Assembly (NCBI RefSeq): GCF_900110275.1
Contig: NZ_FODC01000002.1
Location: 558,001 to 622,000, forward strand
DNA: 64,000 nucleotides
Reading direction: 5' to 3'
From: Duganella sp. CF517
GTDB taxonomy: Bacteria; Pseudomonadota; Gammaproteobacteria; Burkholderiales; Burkholderiaceae_D
Part shown: one piece after another, positions 39,436 to 48,166 of the stretch
Layout: each line of letters starts with the position of its first letter
Numbering within the stretch: the stretch's first letter is position 1
Program-made: the position numbers and the translations under genes
Notes under the pieces: generated by a model
Databases searched by the model: none
Told to the model about the DNA's origin: nothing
Seen by the model: only the letters and a program-made list of their open reading frames with translations

Positions 39436-41817
39436 TTAAACGCCGTAAGGTATCCAGACATTCTTGACTTGCGAGGCATGCGCCAGCACCGCGCGGCCGC
39501 CACTTTGGGCCGTACTATACCAGTCGCGTCCCTTGGCGCCGCCGACCCAGGTGCGCTTGAGCGACCCGGCGGACAGGCGCTCCACTTCGGCGCAACCCTC
39601 GGCCGAACCGTCATGACGCCACACCGCGTCGATATCCGAATGCGTCGCCAGGGTGCGCGCCAGTTCGTCGGCCGAACCGGTGACGATATTGACCACGCCA
39701 TCGGGCAGATCCGACGTGTCGAGCACCTGGTACAAATCGGTGGCCGACAGCGGATGCGCTTCCGACGGCACCACCACCACGCGGTTACCCAGCGCGATCG
39801 CCGGCGCCACCAGCGAGATAAAGCCCAACAACGGCGCCTCGTTCGGGCAGACGATGCCGATCACGCCGACCGGCTCGTTCAACGCCACCGTCACGCCGTG
39901 CATCGGCGGCTGGTGCGCCAGGCCGTCGTACTTGTCGGCCCACGCCGCGTAGTAGAACAGGCGCTCGATCGAAGCCTGTACTTCCTTCTCGGCGTTCTTG
40001 GTGCCGGTCATCGCGGCGATACGGGCGGCGAATTCTTCGCCACGTGCCGCCAGGTTCTCGGCGATGTAATACAGCACCTGCGCGCGGTTGTGCGAAGTCG
40101 CCTTCGCCCAGCCGCCGGCCTTGTGCGCCGCTTCCACCGCGTTGCGGATGTCCTTGCGGCTGCCCTCGCCCACTTCGGCGATGAAGGCGCCGTCGGCGCC
40201 GTGCACCGGGCGGCTGTAGGCGCCGTCGGGGCGCGCCTGCTTGCCGCCGATGTACAGCTTGGCGGTGCGGTCGATCGCAAATGCTCCGGCGGCCGGCGCG
40301 GCCGCTTTGGCCTTCGGCTTCGCCTCGACCAGCGGCGCGGCCGGACGCGCATCCTCGGACAGCGCGGTCATGTACTCGTACATGCCTTCGCGCCCGCCTT
40401 CGCGGCCGAAGCCCGATTCGCGGTAGCCGCCGAAGCCGCACGCGGCGTCGAACTGGTTGGCGGTGTTAATCCACACCACGCCGGCCTTGATCTGCGGCGC
40501 GACGTCCAGCGCCAGCGAGATGTTCTCGGTCCATACGCAGGCGGCCAGGCCGTAGACGGTGTTGTTCGCCAGTTGCACCGCTTCCGGCGGGGTGCGGAAG
40601 CTCATTGCCACCAGCACCGGGCCGAAGATCTCGGCCTGCGCCACGGCGGCGGAGGTCGAGGCGCCGGTGATCAGCGTCGGTGGATACCACGAGCCGTTGG
40701 CGGGAATCTCGCAGGCGGGCTGGTAGACGTCGCAACCCTCGGCGCGGGCCGATTCGACCAGGCCGGCGATGCGTTGCTGCTGCACCGGATCGACCAGCGC
40801 GCCGATGTCGATCGACTTGTCCAGCGGCGAACCGAGGGTCAGCTTGTCCATGCGCGCGCGCAGCTTGGCGAGGAATTTGTCCTGCACCGATTCCTGCACC
40901 AGCAGGCGCGAACCGGCGCAGCAAACCTGTCCCTGGTTGAACCAGATCGAATCGACAAGTCCCTCGACGGCGGCATCCAGATCGGCGTCGTCGAAGACGA
41001 TGAACGGCGACTTGCCGCCCAACTCCAGCGACAGCTTCTTGCCGCTGCCGGCGGTGGCGACGCGGATCAAGCGGCCCACTTCGGTCGAACCGGTGAAGGC
41101 GATTTTGTCGATGCCCGCATGGTTGACGATCGCTTCGCCCACGCGGCCGTCGCCGGTGACGATGTTGACCACGCCGGCAGGCACGCCGGCCTGCACGCAG
41201 ATCTCGGCGAACAGCATCGCCGTCAGCGACGTGAATTCGGCCGGCTTGAAGACGATGGTGTTACCGGCGGCCATGGCCGGGGCGATTTTCCAGGACAGCA
41301 TCAGCAGCGGGAAATTCCACGGCACGATCTGGCCCACCACGCCAACGGCGCGGTAGTCGGCGAATTCCTCGGACTGCAGCTGCGCCCAGCCGGCGTGATA
41401 GTAGAAGTGGCGCGCCGCCAGCGGCAGGTCGACATCGCGCGTTTCGCGGATGGTCTTGCCGTTGTCAAGCGTCTCGAGCACCGCGAACAGGCGCGCGTGC
41501 TTTTGCAGAAGGCGCGCCAGCGAGTACATGACTTTCGCGCGGCCGTGGCCACCCAAGGCCTGCCAGCCCGGCTGCGCGCGGCGCGCCGCTTCGACGGCGC
41601 GGTCGACGTCGGCGCCGGTCGCTTGCGTCAGGTCGGCCAGTTTGCCGGCATCGGCCGGATTGGTCGATGCGAACAGTTCGCCCGGCTCGCTCCACGCGTT
41701 GTCGATGAACAGACCGAAGGCGCGGCCGTGCTGCTCCAGCCACGCTTGCGCTTCTTTTTGGCTTTCGGGTGCTGGGCCGTATTCCATGGTATTGAGGATC
41801 TCTTTGATAGATGGCAT
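39436..41817 (-). CDS. Tandem aldehyde dehydrogenase-family protein
   Basis: Protein of 793 aa. Residues ~1-495 form a complete aldehyde dehydrogenase: VPWNFPLLMLSWKIAPAMAA (cofactor), FTGSTEVGRLIRVATAGSG, LELGGKSPFIVFDDAD, and the catalytic Cys in QVCCAGSRL near residue 298. From about 510 to the end is a second ALDH-like segment (GKQARPDGAYSRPVHGADGA, NEPVGVIGIVCPNEAPLLGF, LPDGVVNIVTG) that ends before any catalytic Cys region, so it is probably structural. In this deo operon it would oxidise the acetaldehyde released by DeoC, sparing the cell and recovering NADH (inference). It lies 12 nt after deoC. Confidence 0.9.
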   Translation of the reverse strand: MPSIKEILNTMEYGPAPESQKEAQAWLEQHGRAFGLFIDNAWSEPGELFASTNPADAGKLADLTQATGADVDRAVEAARRAQPGWQALGGHGRAKVMYSLARLLQKHARLFAVLETLDNGKTIRETRDVDLPLAARHFYYHAGWAQLQSEEFADYRAVGVVGQIVPWNFPLLMLSWKIAPAMAAGNTIVFKPAEFTSLTAMLFAEICVQAGVPAGVVNIVTGDGRVGEAIVNHAGIDKIAFTGSTEVGRLIRVATAGSGKKLSLELGGKSPFIVFDDADLDAAVEGLVDSIWFNQGQVCCAGSRLLVQESVQDKFLAKLRARMDKLTLGSPLDKSIDIGALVDPVQQQRIAGLVESARAEGCDVYQPACEIPANGSWYPPTLITGASTSAAVAQAEIFGPVLVAMSFRTPPEAVQLANNTVYGLAACVWTENISLALDVAPQIKAGVVWINTANQFDAACGFGGYRESGFGREGGREGMYEYMTALSEDARPAAPLVEAKPKAKAAAPAAGAFAIDRTAKLYIGGKQARPDGAYSRPVHGADGAFIAEVGEGSRKDIRNAVEAAHKAGGWAKATSHNRAQVLYYIAENLAARGEEFAARIAAMTGTKNAEKEVQASIERLFYYAAWADKYDGLAHQPPMHGVTVALNEPVGVIGIVCPNEAPLLGFISLVAPAIALGNRVVVVPSEAHPLSATDLYQVLDTSDLPDGVVNIVTGSADELARTLATHSDIDAVWRHDGSAEGCAEVERLSAGSLKRTWVGGAKGRDWYSTAQSGGRAVLAHASQVKNVWIPYGV

Positions 41818-41829
41818 GACGTGTCCGTA

Positions 41830-42792
41830 TTAGGGTTGTGCGTGGCGGTGAGCGGCCGAGTAGTTCCCGGTCACATAGTGCTCAAGCTGACGCTCGATGT
41901 CGGTCAGCAGGCTCGATGCGCCGATGCGGAACAGATGCGGCTCCAGCCACTCATTGCCCAGTTCCTCCTTCATCAGGGTCAGGTACTGCAGCGCGGCCTT
42001 GGCCGTGCCGACGCCACCGGCCGGCTTGTAGCCGATCTTGAAGCCGGTCTGCTCGTGGTAGTCGCGGATCGCGCGCACCATCGTCAGCGACACCGGAATC
42101 GTCGCGTTGACCGGCTCCTTGCCGGTCGAGGTCTTGATGAAGTCCGCGCCGGCCATCATGCAGACCCACGACGCCTTGGCCACGTTTTCCAGCGTGACCA
42201 GTTCACCGGTCGCCAGGATCGCCTTGACGTGCGCCTCGCCGCAAGCCTGGCGGTAAGCCACCATCTCGTCGTACAGCGCCTGCCAGTTACCAGTCAACAC
42301 GTGCTGGCGGGTGATGACGATATCGATTTCGCTGGCGCCGGCGGCGACCGACAATTCGATCTCGCGCACCTTGGTTTCCATGCTGGTCAAGCCGGCCGGG
42401 AAGCCGGTCGAGACGGCGGCGATCGGCAGGCGGCCTTGCAGCACCTGCACCGCCGGCTTGATCATCTCGTGGTACACGCAGACGGCGCCGGTGGTCAGCT
42501 TCTCGCCTTGCAGGCCAAGCGCCTCGACCAGGTCCGCGCGCAGCGGACGCATGGCCTTCATGCACAGGCGCTCGACGCGGCCCGGCGTATCGTCGCCGGA
42601 CAGGGTGGTCAGATCGATCAGGCCGATGGCCTTGACCAGCCACGCGGCCTGGTATTCCTTCTTGACCGTGCGGCGGTTGGCCAGGCTGGCGGCGCGGCGG
42701 TCGGCCGCGCTCTTGTTGATGTGGATATGGTTGATCCAGCCCAGGTCCAGCGGGACCGCTTCATTGCGTTTGAAGTCCGCGATAATCGTCAT
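41830..42792 (-). CDS. deoC: Deoxyribose-phosphate aldolase
   Basis: Class-I aldolase of 320 aa that splits 2-deoxyribose-5-phosphate into acetaldehyde and glyceraldehyde-3-phosphate. The Schiff-base Lys lies in MAGADFIKTSTGKEPVN near residue 220; LTTLSGDDTPGRVERLCMKA and DIVITRQHVLTGNWQALYDE also match. It is longer than E. coli DeoC (259 aa), of the long DERA type with an N-terminal extension. Its start overlaps the deoB stop by 4 nt. Confidence 0.95.
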   Translation of the reverse strand: MTIIADFKRNEAVPLDLGWINHIHINKSAADRRAASLANRRTVKKEYQAAWLVKAIGLIDLTTLSGDDTPGRVERLCMKAMRPLRADLVEALGLQGEKLTTGAVCVYHEMIKPAVQVLQGRLPIAAVSTGFPAGLTSMETKVREIELSVAAGASEIDIVITRQHVLTGNWQALYDEMVAYRQACGEAHVKAILATGELVTLENVAKASWVCMMAGADFIKTSTGKEPVNATIPVSLTMVRAIRDYHEQTGFKIGYKPAGGVGTAKAALQYLTLMKEELGNEWLEPHLFRIGASSLLTDIERQLEHYVTGNYSAAHRHAQP

Positions 42793-43982
42793 AACAGATT
42801 GCTTCCGTGGGAAAGTGGTTTCACGCCGAGGTGGTGGGCCAGGGTCTGGCCGATGTCGGAGAAGGTTTCGGAGATCGGCAGCTGCCGCGCCTTTACGCCC
42901 GGACCGAAGAAGATCATCGGAATGTGCTCGCGGGTGTGGTCGGAGCCCGGCCAGGTCGGATCGCAGCCATGGTCGGCGGTGATGACCACCAGGTCGCCCT
43001 CCTTGAGCTGGGCGATGAATTCCGGCAGGCGCGCGTCCATCTCGTGCAGCGCGTTCGAGTAGCCGGTGACGTCGCGGCGGTGGCCGAAGGCCTGGTCGAA
43101 GTCGACGAAGTTCACGAACGTCAGCGACTTGTCGCCGGCTTCGCGCTCGACCGTCATCAGCGCGTCGAACAGCGCCATGTTGTCCTTGCCCTTGACCACG
43201 CGCGATACGCCCTGGGTGGCGAAGATGTCGCTGATCTTGCCGAGGGCGATGACTTCGCCGCCATCGTTCTTCACGTGGTCCAGCAGGGTCGGCGCCGGCG
43301 GCGCGACCGCGTAATCGTGGCGGTTGGTGGTGCGGGTGTAGTTGCCGTTGGCGCCCGTGAACGGACGCGCGATCACGCGGCCGATGTTGTACGGCTCGAC
43401 CAGTTTAAAGGCGATCTCGCACACTTCGTACAGGCGCTCCAGGCCGAACGACTCCTCGTGCGCGGCGATCTGCAGCACCGAGTCGGCCGAGGTGTAGATG
43501 ATCGGCTTGCCGGTGGCGACGTGTTCATCGCCATGCTTGTTGATGATCTCCGTGCCGGACGCGTGGCAGTCGCCCAGGAAGCCCGGCACGCCGGTCAGCT
43601 CCTGCAGCTTCTTGGTCAGCTCGGCGGGGAACGACGGCACCGTCTTCGGGAAGTAGCCCCAGTCGAATTCCACCGGCACACCGGCGATCTCCCAGTGGCC
43701 GGACTGCGTGTCCTTGCCGGTCGAGCGCTCGCGCGCGGCGCCGTAGGCGGCGGTGAAGCCGTCGCGCTGCGCGAAGCCCTCGGCCCATTCGCCGCTGGCG
43801 GCGTGGGCGGCGGCGGCCAGGCCCAGTTTTTCCATCGTCGGCAGCGACATCGGCTTGCCGGTCTTGGCGGCCCAGGCGGCGATGTGGCCGAAGGTGTTGG
43901 CGCCGACGTCGTTGTATTTGGCTGCGTCGGGCGTGGCGCCCAGACCGAAGGAGTCCAGCAGCAGGATAAATGCGCGTTTCAT
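42789..43982 (-). CDS. deoB: Phosphopentomutase
   Basis: Alkaline-phosphatase-superfamily mutase of 397 aa, interconverting (deoxy)ribose-1-phosphate and -5-phosphate so DeoC can act. Metal and phosphate-site segments are FILLLDSFGLGATPDAAKY at the N-terminus, SGHWEIAGVPV, VNFVDFDQAFGHRRDVTGY, and ITADHGCDPTWPGSDHTREH. The ATG at 43982 with GGAG 8 nt before it is preferred over an upstream in-frame start. A terminator-like hairpin lies directly upstream, between punA and deoB. Confidence 0.96.
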   Translation of the reverse strand: MKRAFILLLDSFGLGATPDAAKYNDVGANTFGHIAAWAAKTGKPMSLPTMEKLGLAAAAHAASGEWAEGFAQRDGFTAAYGAARERSTGKDTQSGHWEIAGVPVEFDWGYFPKTVPSFPAELTKKLQELTGVPGFLGDCHASGTEIINKHGDEHVATGKPIIYTSADSVLQIAAHEESFGLERLYEVCEIAFKLVEPYNIGRVIARPFTGANGNYTRTTNRHDYAVAPPAPTLLDHVKNDGGEVIALGKISDIFATQGVSRVVKGKDNMALFDALMTVEREAGDKSLTFVNFVDFDQAFGHRRDVTGYSNALHEMDARLPEFIAQLKEGDLVVITADHGCDPTWPGSDHTREHIPMIFFGPGVKARQLPISETFSDIGQTLAHHLGVKPLSHGSNLL

Positions 43983-43999
43983 AGTGTGCTCCAAAAAGC

Positions 44000-44026
44000 A
44001 AAAAAGGGCGGACAAAGCCGCCCTTC
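44000..44026 (-). terminator. Terminator/attenuator between punA and deoB
   Basis: On the minus strand an 8-bp stem AAGGGCGG/CCGCCCTT with a 6-nt loop is followed by a T-rich tail (plus-strand A run 44001-44005 and beyond). It lies after the punA stop (44033) and just upstream of the deoB ribosome site, so part of the transcripts should end here and the rest read into deoB. Confidence 0.85.
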
Positions 44027-44032
44027 GGGTTC

Positions 44033-44872
44033 TTACGCCTGCGGTGTTTTGGCCACGTTGGCCAGGAAGCCGAGGATGACTTCAATCAGCGACGTCGCGG
44101 CGATGGCGGCGTACTTCAAGGTCTGCTCGTGCGACAGCGGGAACGGCGACAGGCCTTCGGCCAGGTTGGTGATGGCGGACACGCCGACCACTTTCAGGCC
44201 GCAATGACGGGCCGAAACCACTTCCGGCACCACCGACATGCCGACGACATCGGCGCCCAGCGTCTTGAAGGCGCGGATCTCGGCCGGGGTTTCGAAGTTC
44301 GGGCCGGCGTAGGCGATGTATACGCCTTCATGCAAGGTGACCTTCTTCTCTTCGGCGGAAGCCTTCAGCAGCGCGCGCAGGTCGGCGTCGTAGGCGTTGG
44401 CCATGCTGAAGAAGCGCGGACCGAAACGCTCGTCGTTGGGGCCCATCATCGGCGTGCCGGGCATGAAGTTGATATGGTCGGTCAGCGCGACCAGCGCGCC
44501 GGCGTCGACTTCGGTGCGCAGCGACCCGGCGGCATTGGTCACGAACAGCATCTCGCAGCCCAGCAGCTTCATGGTGCGCACGGCGCTGGTCATCACGCCC
44601 AGGCCATAGCCTTCGTAGACGTGGCCGCGGCCCTTCATGCACACCACCGCCACGCCGGACAAGGTGCCGATCACCAGCTCGCCGGCGTGACCATGCACGG
44701 TGCTGATCGGGAAGCCTGGCAGTTCGTTGAAACTGATGGTGACCGCGTCGGTCATCTGCTCGGCCAGCACGCCCAGGCCGGAACCGAGGATCATGGCGAC
44801 ACGCGGTTTGAAGTCCGCGGGAATGCGCGCGCGGATGATTTCGGCGGCCTGGAATGGGGAATTATTAGACAT
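44033..44872 (-). CDS. punA: Purine-nucleoside phosphorylase (family II, XapA/PunA type)
   Basis: Trimeric-type purine nucleoside phosphorylase of 279 aa. Motifs are MILGSGLGVLAEQM (phosphate), STVHGHAGELVIGTLSGV, MLFVTNAAGSLRTEVDAGAL, INFMPGTPMMGP, YAGPNFETPAEIRAFKTLGA, and GMSVVPEVVSARHCGLKVVG with SAITNLAEGL near the C-terminus (base contact). It phosphorolyses inosine, guanosine and possibly xanthosine to base and (deoxy)ribose-1-phosphate. First gene of the deo operon; an AGGATAA site precedes the ATG. Divergent from psuK, with several palindromes between them. Confidence 0.94.
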   Translation of the reverse strand: MSNNSPFQAAEIIRARIPADFKPRVAMILGSGLGVLAEQMTDAVTISFNELPGFPISTVHGHAGELVIGTLSGVAVVCMKGRGHVYEGYGLGVMTSAVRTMKLLGCEMLFVTNAAGSLRTEVDAGALVALTDHINFMPGTPMMGPNDERFGPRFFSMANAYDADLRALLKASAEEKKVTLHEGVYIAYAGPNFETPAEIRAFKTLGADVVGMSVVPEVVSARHCGLKVVGVSAITNLAEGLSPFPLSHEQTLKYAAIAATSLIEVILGFLANVAKTPQA

Positions 44873-44947
44873 GGTTATCCTCTGTTTTTATAGCTGACGC
44901 GCTGCGGGCCGTAGGTTGGCCGATTGAAGTTTTACTGCGGATACTGA

Positions 44948-45032
44948 CACTATGCATCATTCCCCATATGTATGGCAAATACCATTTTTCTTCCGGATTT
45001 ATACAAAATTCCTATAAATAGGACGTATTATA
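44948..45032. promoter_or_regulatory. punA promoter region with palindromes and TATAAT
   Basis: Minus-strand TATAAT at 45027-45032 could be the punA -10, with no clear -35. A 14-nt dyad TCCTATAAATAGGA lies at 45010-45023, and CACTATGCATCA at 44948-44959 is shared (inverted) with the site at 55008-55019. Operator assignment is inference. Confidence 0.45.
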
Positions 45033-45085
45033 AAGGCCGATGGACTAGCCGGTGCGCTAAACCGGGCTCGCCACTGATGCATTGA

Positions 45086-45129
45086 TTGACCACAGGCAAA
45101 CAAATGTCTATTATAACGGACAAATGTCT
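45086..45129 (+). promoter_or_regulatory. psuK promoter with twin 10-bp direct repeats
   Basis: TTGACC (45086-45091), a 17-nt spacer and TATTAT (45109-45114) make a good sigma-70 promoter. ACAAATGTCT occurs at 45100-45109 and again at 45120-45129, a 20-bp period placing both copies on one face and overlapping the -10. An operator for the psuK helix-turn-helix or another repressor is likely. Confidence 0.72.
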
Positions 45130-45140
45130 TAAGGCCGACC

Positions 45141-46319
45141 GTGAACGAAATTTCTAAAAAGGAGCAGCTCTACGAGCTGATCCGCGCCAATCCCTTCATC
45201 TCCCAGCAGGATCTGGCGGTCGGCCTGCGCCTGTCGCGCTCGGCCGTGGCCGGCCACATCGCCAGCCTGATCCGCGAGCGCCGGCTGCTGGGCCGCGCCT
45301 ATGTGCTGCCCGACAAGCGTCCGGTGCTGTGTATCGGCGCGGCCAACCTCGACCGCAAGCTGCGCACCATCGCCGCCATGCAGCTGGGGACGTCCAACCC
45401 GGCCACCGCCGAGGAAGTCTACGGCGGCGTGGCCCGCAATATCGCCGAGAACCTGGCGCGCTTGAATCTGCCGACCGCGCTGCTGACCGCCCTGGGCGAC
45501 GACGGCGCCGGCCGCGCGCTGCGCGACCATGCGGAAACCGCCGGCATCGACATGCGCGGCTCGCTCAACCTCGCCGACACCGCCACCGGCACCTACACCG
45601 CGATCCTCGACGAACGCGGCGAATTGGTGGTGGCGCTGGCCGACATGGCGCTGTACGACCGCATGACGCCGGAGTTCATCGACAGCCGGCTGCCGCAGCG
45701 CGCGGCCGCCTCGATGACGGTGGCGGACCTGAACCTGCCGGCCGACAGCGTCAGCGCTTTGCTCGACAGCGCCCGCGCCGACAACGTGCCCTTGATCCTG
45801 GTCGCCGTGTCGCAGCCGAAGATGGCGCGCCTGCCGGCCGACCTGACCGGCCTGCGCCTGCTGATACTCAATCGCGGCGAACTCGAAACGCTGGCCGGGC
45901 ACGCGCTGCCGACCGAGGCCGACGTGCGCCTGGCCTGCCGCGCCGTGCAGGCGCGCGGCGCCCGGGATGTCATCGTCACTTGCGGCAGCCAGGGCGTGTT
46001 CCACACCCGCGACGGCGAGCTGGCATGGCTGGCCGCGCACGAGGTGGACGTGGTCGATGTCACCGGCGCCGGCGACGCCTTCTCGGCCGCCGTTTGCTGG
46101 TCGCTGTACCAGGGCAGCCAGGATCTGACGCTCGCCTGCCGCCGCGGCCTGAAGGTCGCCGCGATGACTTTGGAAAGTCACGAAACCGTTTCGCCCATGC
46201 TGGCCTCCGACATCCTCGACGAGATCCAGGATTTTTATCCGACGCCGATCCCACCGATGCCGCCGCTGCCACCGACCTATTCGAGCTTCGAGCCTCCCCT
46301 CTTCCCCCATAAGGACTGA
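45141..46319 (+). CDS. psuK: Pseudouridine kinase-like PfkB sugar kinase with N-terminal HTH
   Basis: Fusion of a winged helix-turn-helix (residues ~1-58: KEQLYELIRANPFISQQDLA, LSRSAVAGHIASLIRERRLL) with a PfkB/ribokinase domain (CIGAANLDRKLRTI, GGVARNIAENLARLNLPTAL, and the catalytic DVTGAGDAFSAAVC near residue 307). E. coli YeiI has the same build. Together with psuG it phosphorylates pseudouridine. Start is GTG at 45141. It may regulate its own promoter, which carries tandem direct repeats. Confidence 0.92.
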   Translation: MNEISKKEQLYELIRANPFISQQDLAVGLRLSRSAVAGHIASLIRERRLLGRAYVLPDKRPVLCIGAANLDRKLRTIAAMQLGTSNPATAEEVYGGVARNIAENLARLNLPTALLTALGDDGAGRALRDHAETAGIDMRGSLNLADTATGTYTAILDERGELVVALADMALYDRMTPEFIDSRLPQRAAASMTVADLNLPADSVSALLDSARADNVPLILVAVSQPKMARLPADLTGLRLLILNRGELETLAGHALPTEADVRLACRAVQARGARDVIVTCGSQGVFHTRDGELAWLAAHEVDVVDVTGAGDAFSAAVCWSLYQGSQDLTLACRRGLKVAAMTLESHETVSPMLASDILDEIQDFYPTPIPPMPPLPPTYSSFEPPLFPHKD

Positions 46320-46322
46320 CCC

Positions 46323-47234
46323 ATGCACCAATTCCTCCTGTTCTCGCCCGAAGTGGCCGCCGCCCGCGCCGCCGGCAAACCGATCGTCGCGTTGGAATCG
46401 ACCATCATCTCGCACGGCATGCCGTATCCGCAAAACGTGCGGATGGCGCGCGAGGTCGAACAGATCATCCGCGACGGCGGCGCCGTGCCGGCCACCATCG
46501 CGGTCATGGGCGGCAAGATCTGCATCGGCCTGTCGGAGGAGCAGCTCGAATTGCTCGGCACTTCCCCCGATGCGATGAAGGTCAGCCGACGCGACCTGGC
46601 GTACGTGCTGGCGCAATCGAAACTGGGCGCCACCACGGTGGCGGCGACGATGATCTGCGCGGCGTTGGCCGGCATCCAGGTGTTCGTCACCGGCGGCATC
46701 GGCGGCGTGCACCGGGGCGCCGAAACCAGCTTCGACATCTCGGCCGACCTGCAGGAACTGGCGCGCACCTCGGTGGCGGTGGTGTGCGCCGGCGTCAAAT
46801 CGATCCTCGACATCGGCTTGACGCTGGAATACCTGGAGACGCACGGCGTGCCGGTGGTCAGCGTCGGCCAGCGCGGCTTTCCCGCCTTCTTCACGCGCGA
46901 GAGCGGCTTCAACGCCGACTTCCAGCTCGACACCCCGGCCGAACAGGCGGCCTTCATCCAGACCAAATGGCAGCTGGGCCTCGACGGCGGCATCGTCGTC
47001 AGCAATCCAGTACCGGAAGCGGACGCGATGCCGAAGGCGGAGATCGACGCCATCACCCTCCAGGCGCTGGGCGAAGCGGACGCGCAAGGCGTCACCGGCA
47101 AGAACGTCACGCCGTTCCTGCTCGGCCGCATCAAGCAGCTGACCGAGGGCCGCAGCCTGGCCACCAACATCGCGCTGGTGAAGAACAACGCCCGCTGCGG
47201 CGCCGCGCTGGCCTGCGCCATGCAGTCGCACTAA
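46323..47234 (+). CDS. psuG: Pseudouridine-5'-phosphate glycosidase
   Basis: Lyase/glycosidase of 303 aa that splits pseudouridine-5'-phosphate into uracil and ribose-5-phosphate, breaking a C-C glycosidic bond. Family signatures are [80 protein letters not shown] and [10 protein letters not shown]. It follows psuK by 3 nt. The uracil product can enter the reductive pathway encoded at 19-30 kb. Confidence 0.96.
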   Translation: MHQFLLFSPEVAAARAAGKPIVALESTIISHGMPYPQNVRMAREVEQIIRDGGAVPATIAVMGGKICIGLSEEQLELLGTSPDAMKVSRRDLAYVLAQSKLGATTVAATMICAALAGIQVFVTGGIGGVHRGAETSFDISADLQELARTSVAVVCAGVKSILDIGLTLEYLETHGVPVVSVGQRGFPAFFTRESGFNADFQLDTPAEQAAFIQTKWQLGLDGGIVVSNPVPEADAMPKAEIDAITLQALGEADAQGVTGKNVTPFLLGRIKQLTEGRSLATNIALVKNNARCGAALACAMQSH

Positions 47235-47260
47235 TCGAGACCACCGACACCAGGCCCGCC

Positions 47261-48166
47261 ATGTCCATCGATCTGAAACAACTGAGGTACTTCCTGGCGG
47301 TCGCCGAGGAAAAGAGCTTTAGCCGCGCCGCCGAACGCCTGCACATCTCGCAGCCGCCACTGAGCCAGCAGATCATGAAACTGGAGAGCGAGCTCGGTGT
47401 CAAACTGTTCGCCCGCACCACCCGCACCTTCGAGCTGACGGTGGCCGGCAAGGCGCTCATGAGCGAAGCGTCCGAGCTGCTGGCGAAGATGCGCATGACG
47501 ATCGACACCATCCGCCAGATCGACCGTGGCGAAGTGGGACGCCTGCGCGTGGGCATCGTCGGCTCGGCGATGTGGGGGCCGATCCCCAGCTTGCTGGAGG
47601 AATTCCAGACCAAGTTCCCGCGCGTGACGTGGACCCTGCACGAACTGGGGCCGACCTTGCAGTACGAGGCGCTGCGCGCCAAGCAGGTGGACGTCGGTTT
47701 CTGGCGCGAGCCCAAGCTCGACGAGGACGATCTGAAACAGGACAACCTGCGCCAGGAGCTGTGCTTCCGCGAGGACGTGTGCGTGGCCATCAACGAGCAC
47801 CATCCGCTGGCCAAGCAGGAGTCGATCGAGTTGATGGACATCGCCGACGAACCGATGCTAACGCTGGCGCTCGACAAATCGTCGTTCCCGCGCTATCTGA
47901 TCCAGTGCTGCGTGAAGGCCGGCTTCCAGCCGACGATCTTCCAGGAGGCGTCCGAGCCGCAAACCCTGCTGGCGATGGTCGGCGCGGGCCTGGGCGTGGC
48001 GCTGCTGCCCGAGACCACCAGCCGTATCGGCTGGCCGGGCGTGGTGTTCCTGCCGATCCGCAGCAATCCGCCGTCGGCCAACCTGTATATCACCTACACC
48101 ACGCTGGACGATGCCCCCGTGGTGCGGGCGTTCCTCAACATCCTCAATCCCTCGAAGCCGGCTTAA
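47261..48166 (+). CDS. LysR-family transcriptional regulator
   Basis: LysR-type regulator of 301 aa with HTH at LKQLRYFLAVAEEKSFSRAA, LHISQPPLSQQIMKLESELG and LFARTTRTFELT, then an effector domain. It resembles CatR/BenM-like members. It lies 26 nt after psuG, so it may be co-transcribed with the pseudouridine genes. It converges on the next LysR gene, overlapping by 4 nt. Effector unknown. Confidence 0.9.
   Translation: MSIDLKQLRYFLAVAEEKSFSRAAERLHISQPPLSQQIMKLESELGVKLFARTTRTFELTVAGKALMSEASELLAKMRMTIDTIRQIDRGEVGRLRVGIVGSAMWGPIPSLLEEFQTKFPRVTWTLHELGPTLQYEALRAKQVDVGFWREPKLDEDDLKQDNLRQELCFREDVCVAINEHHPLAKQESIELMDIADEPMLTLALDKSSFPRYLIQCCVKAGFQPTIFQEASEPQTLLAMVGAGLGVALLPETTSRIGWPGVVFLPIRSNPPSANLYITYTTLDDAPVVRAFLNILNPSKPA

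Noticed and set aside
39385..43062. 1225-codon plus-strand ORF
   Set aside because: Runs antisense through deoB, deoC, the aldehyde dehydrogenase and beyond; the residue content (Arg, His, Gln rich) is that of a shadow frame.
44873..45140. Riboswitch between punA and psuK
   Set aside because: I looked for a purine or other aptamer core; only palindromes and promoter elements were found, with no conserved aptamer pattern.
45129..47231. 700-codon minus-strand ORF
   Set aside because: Antisense to psuK and psuG, both with clear family motifs.
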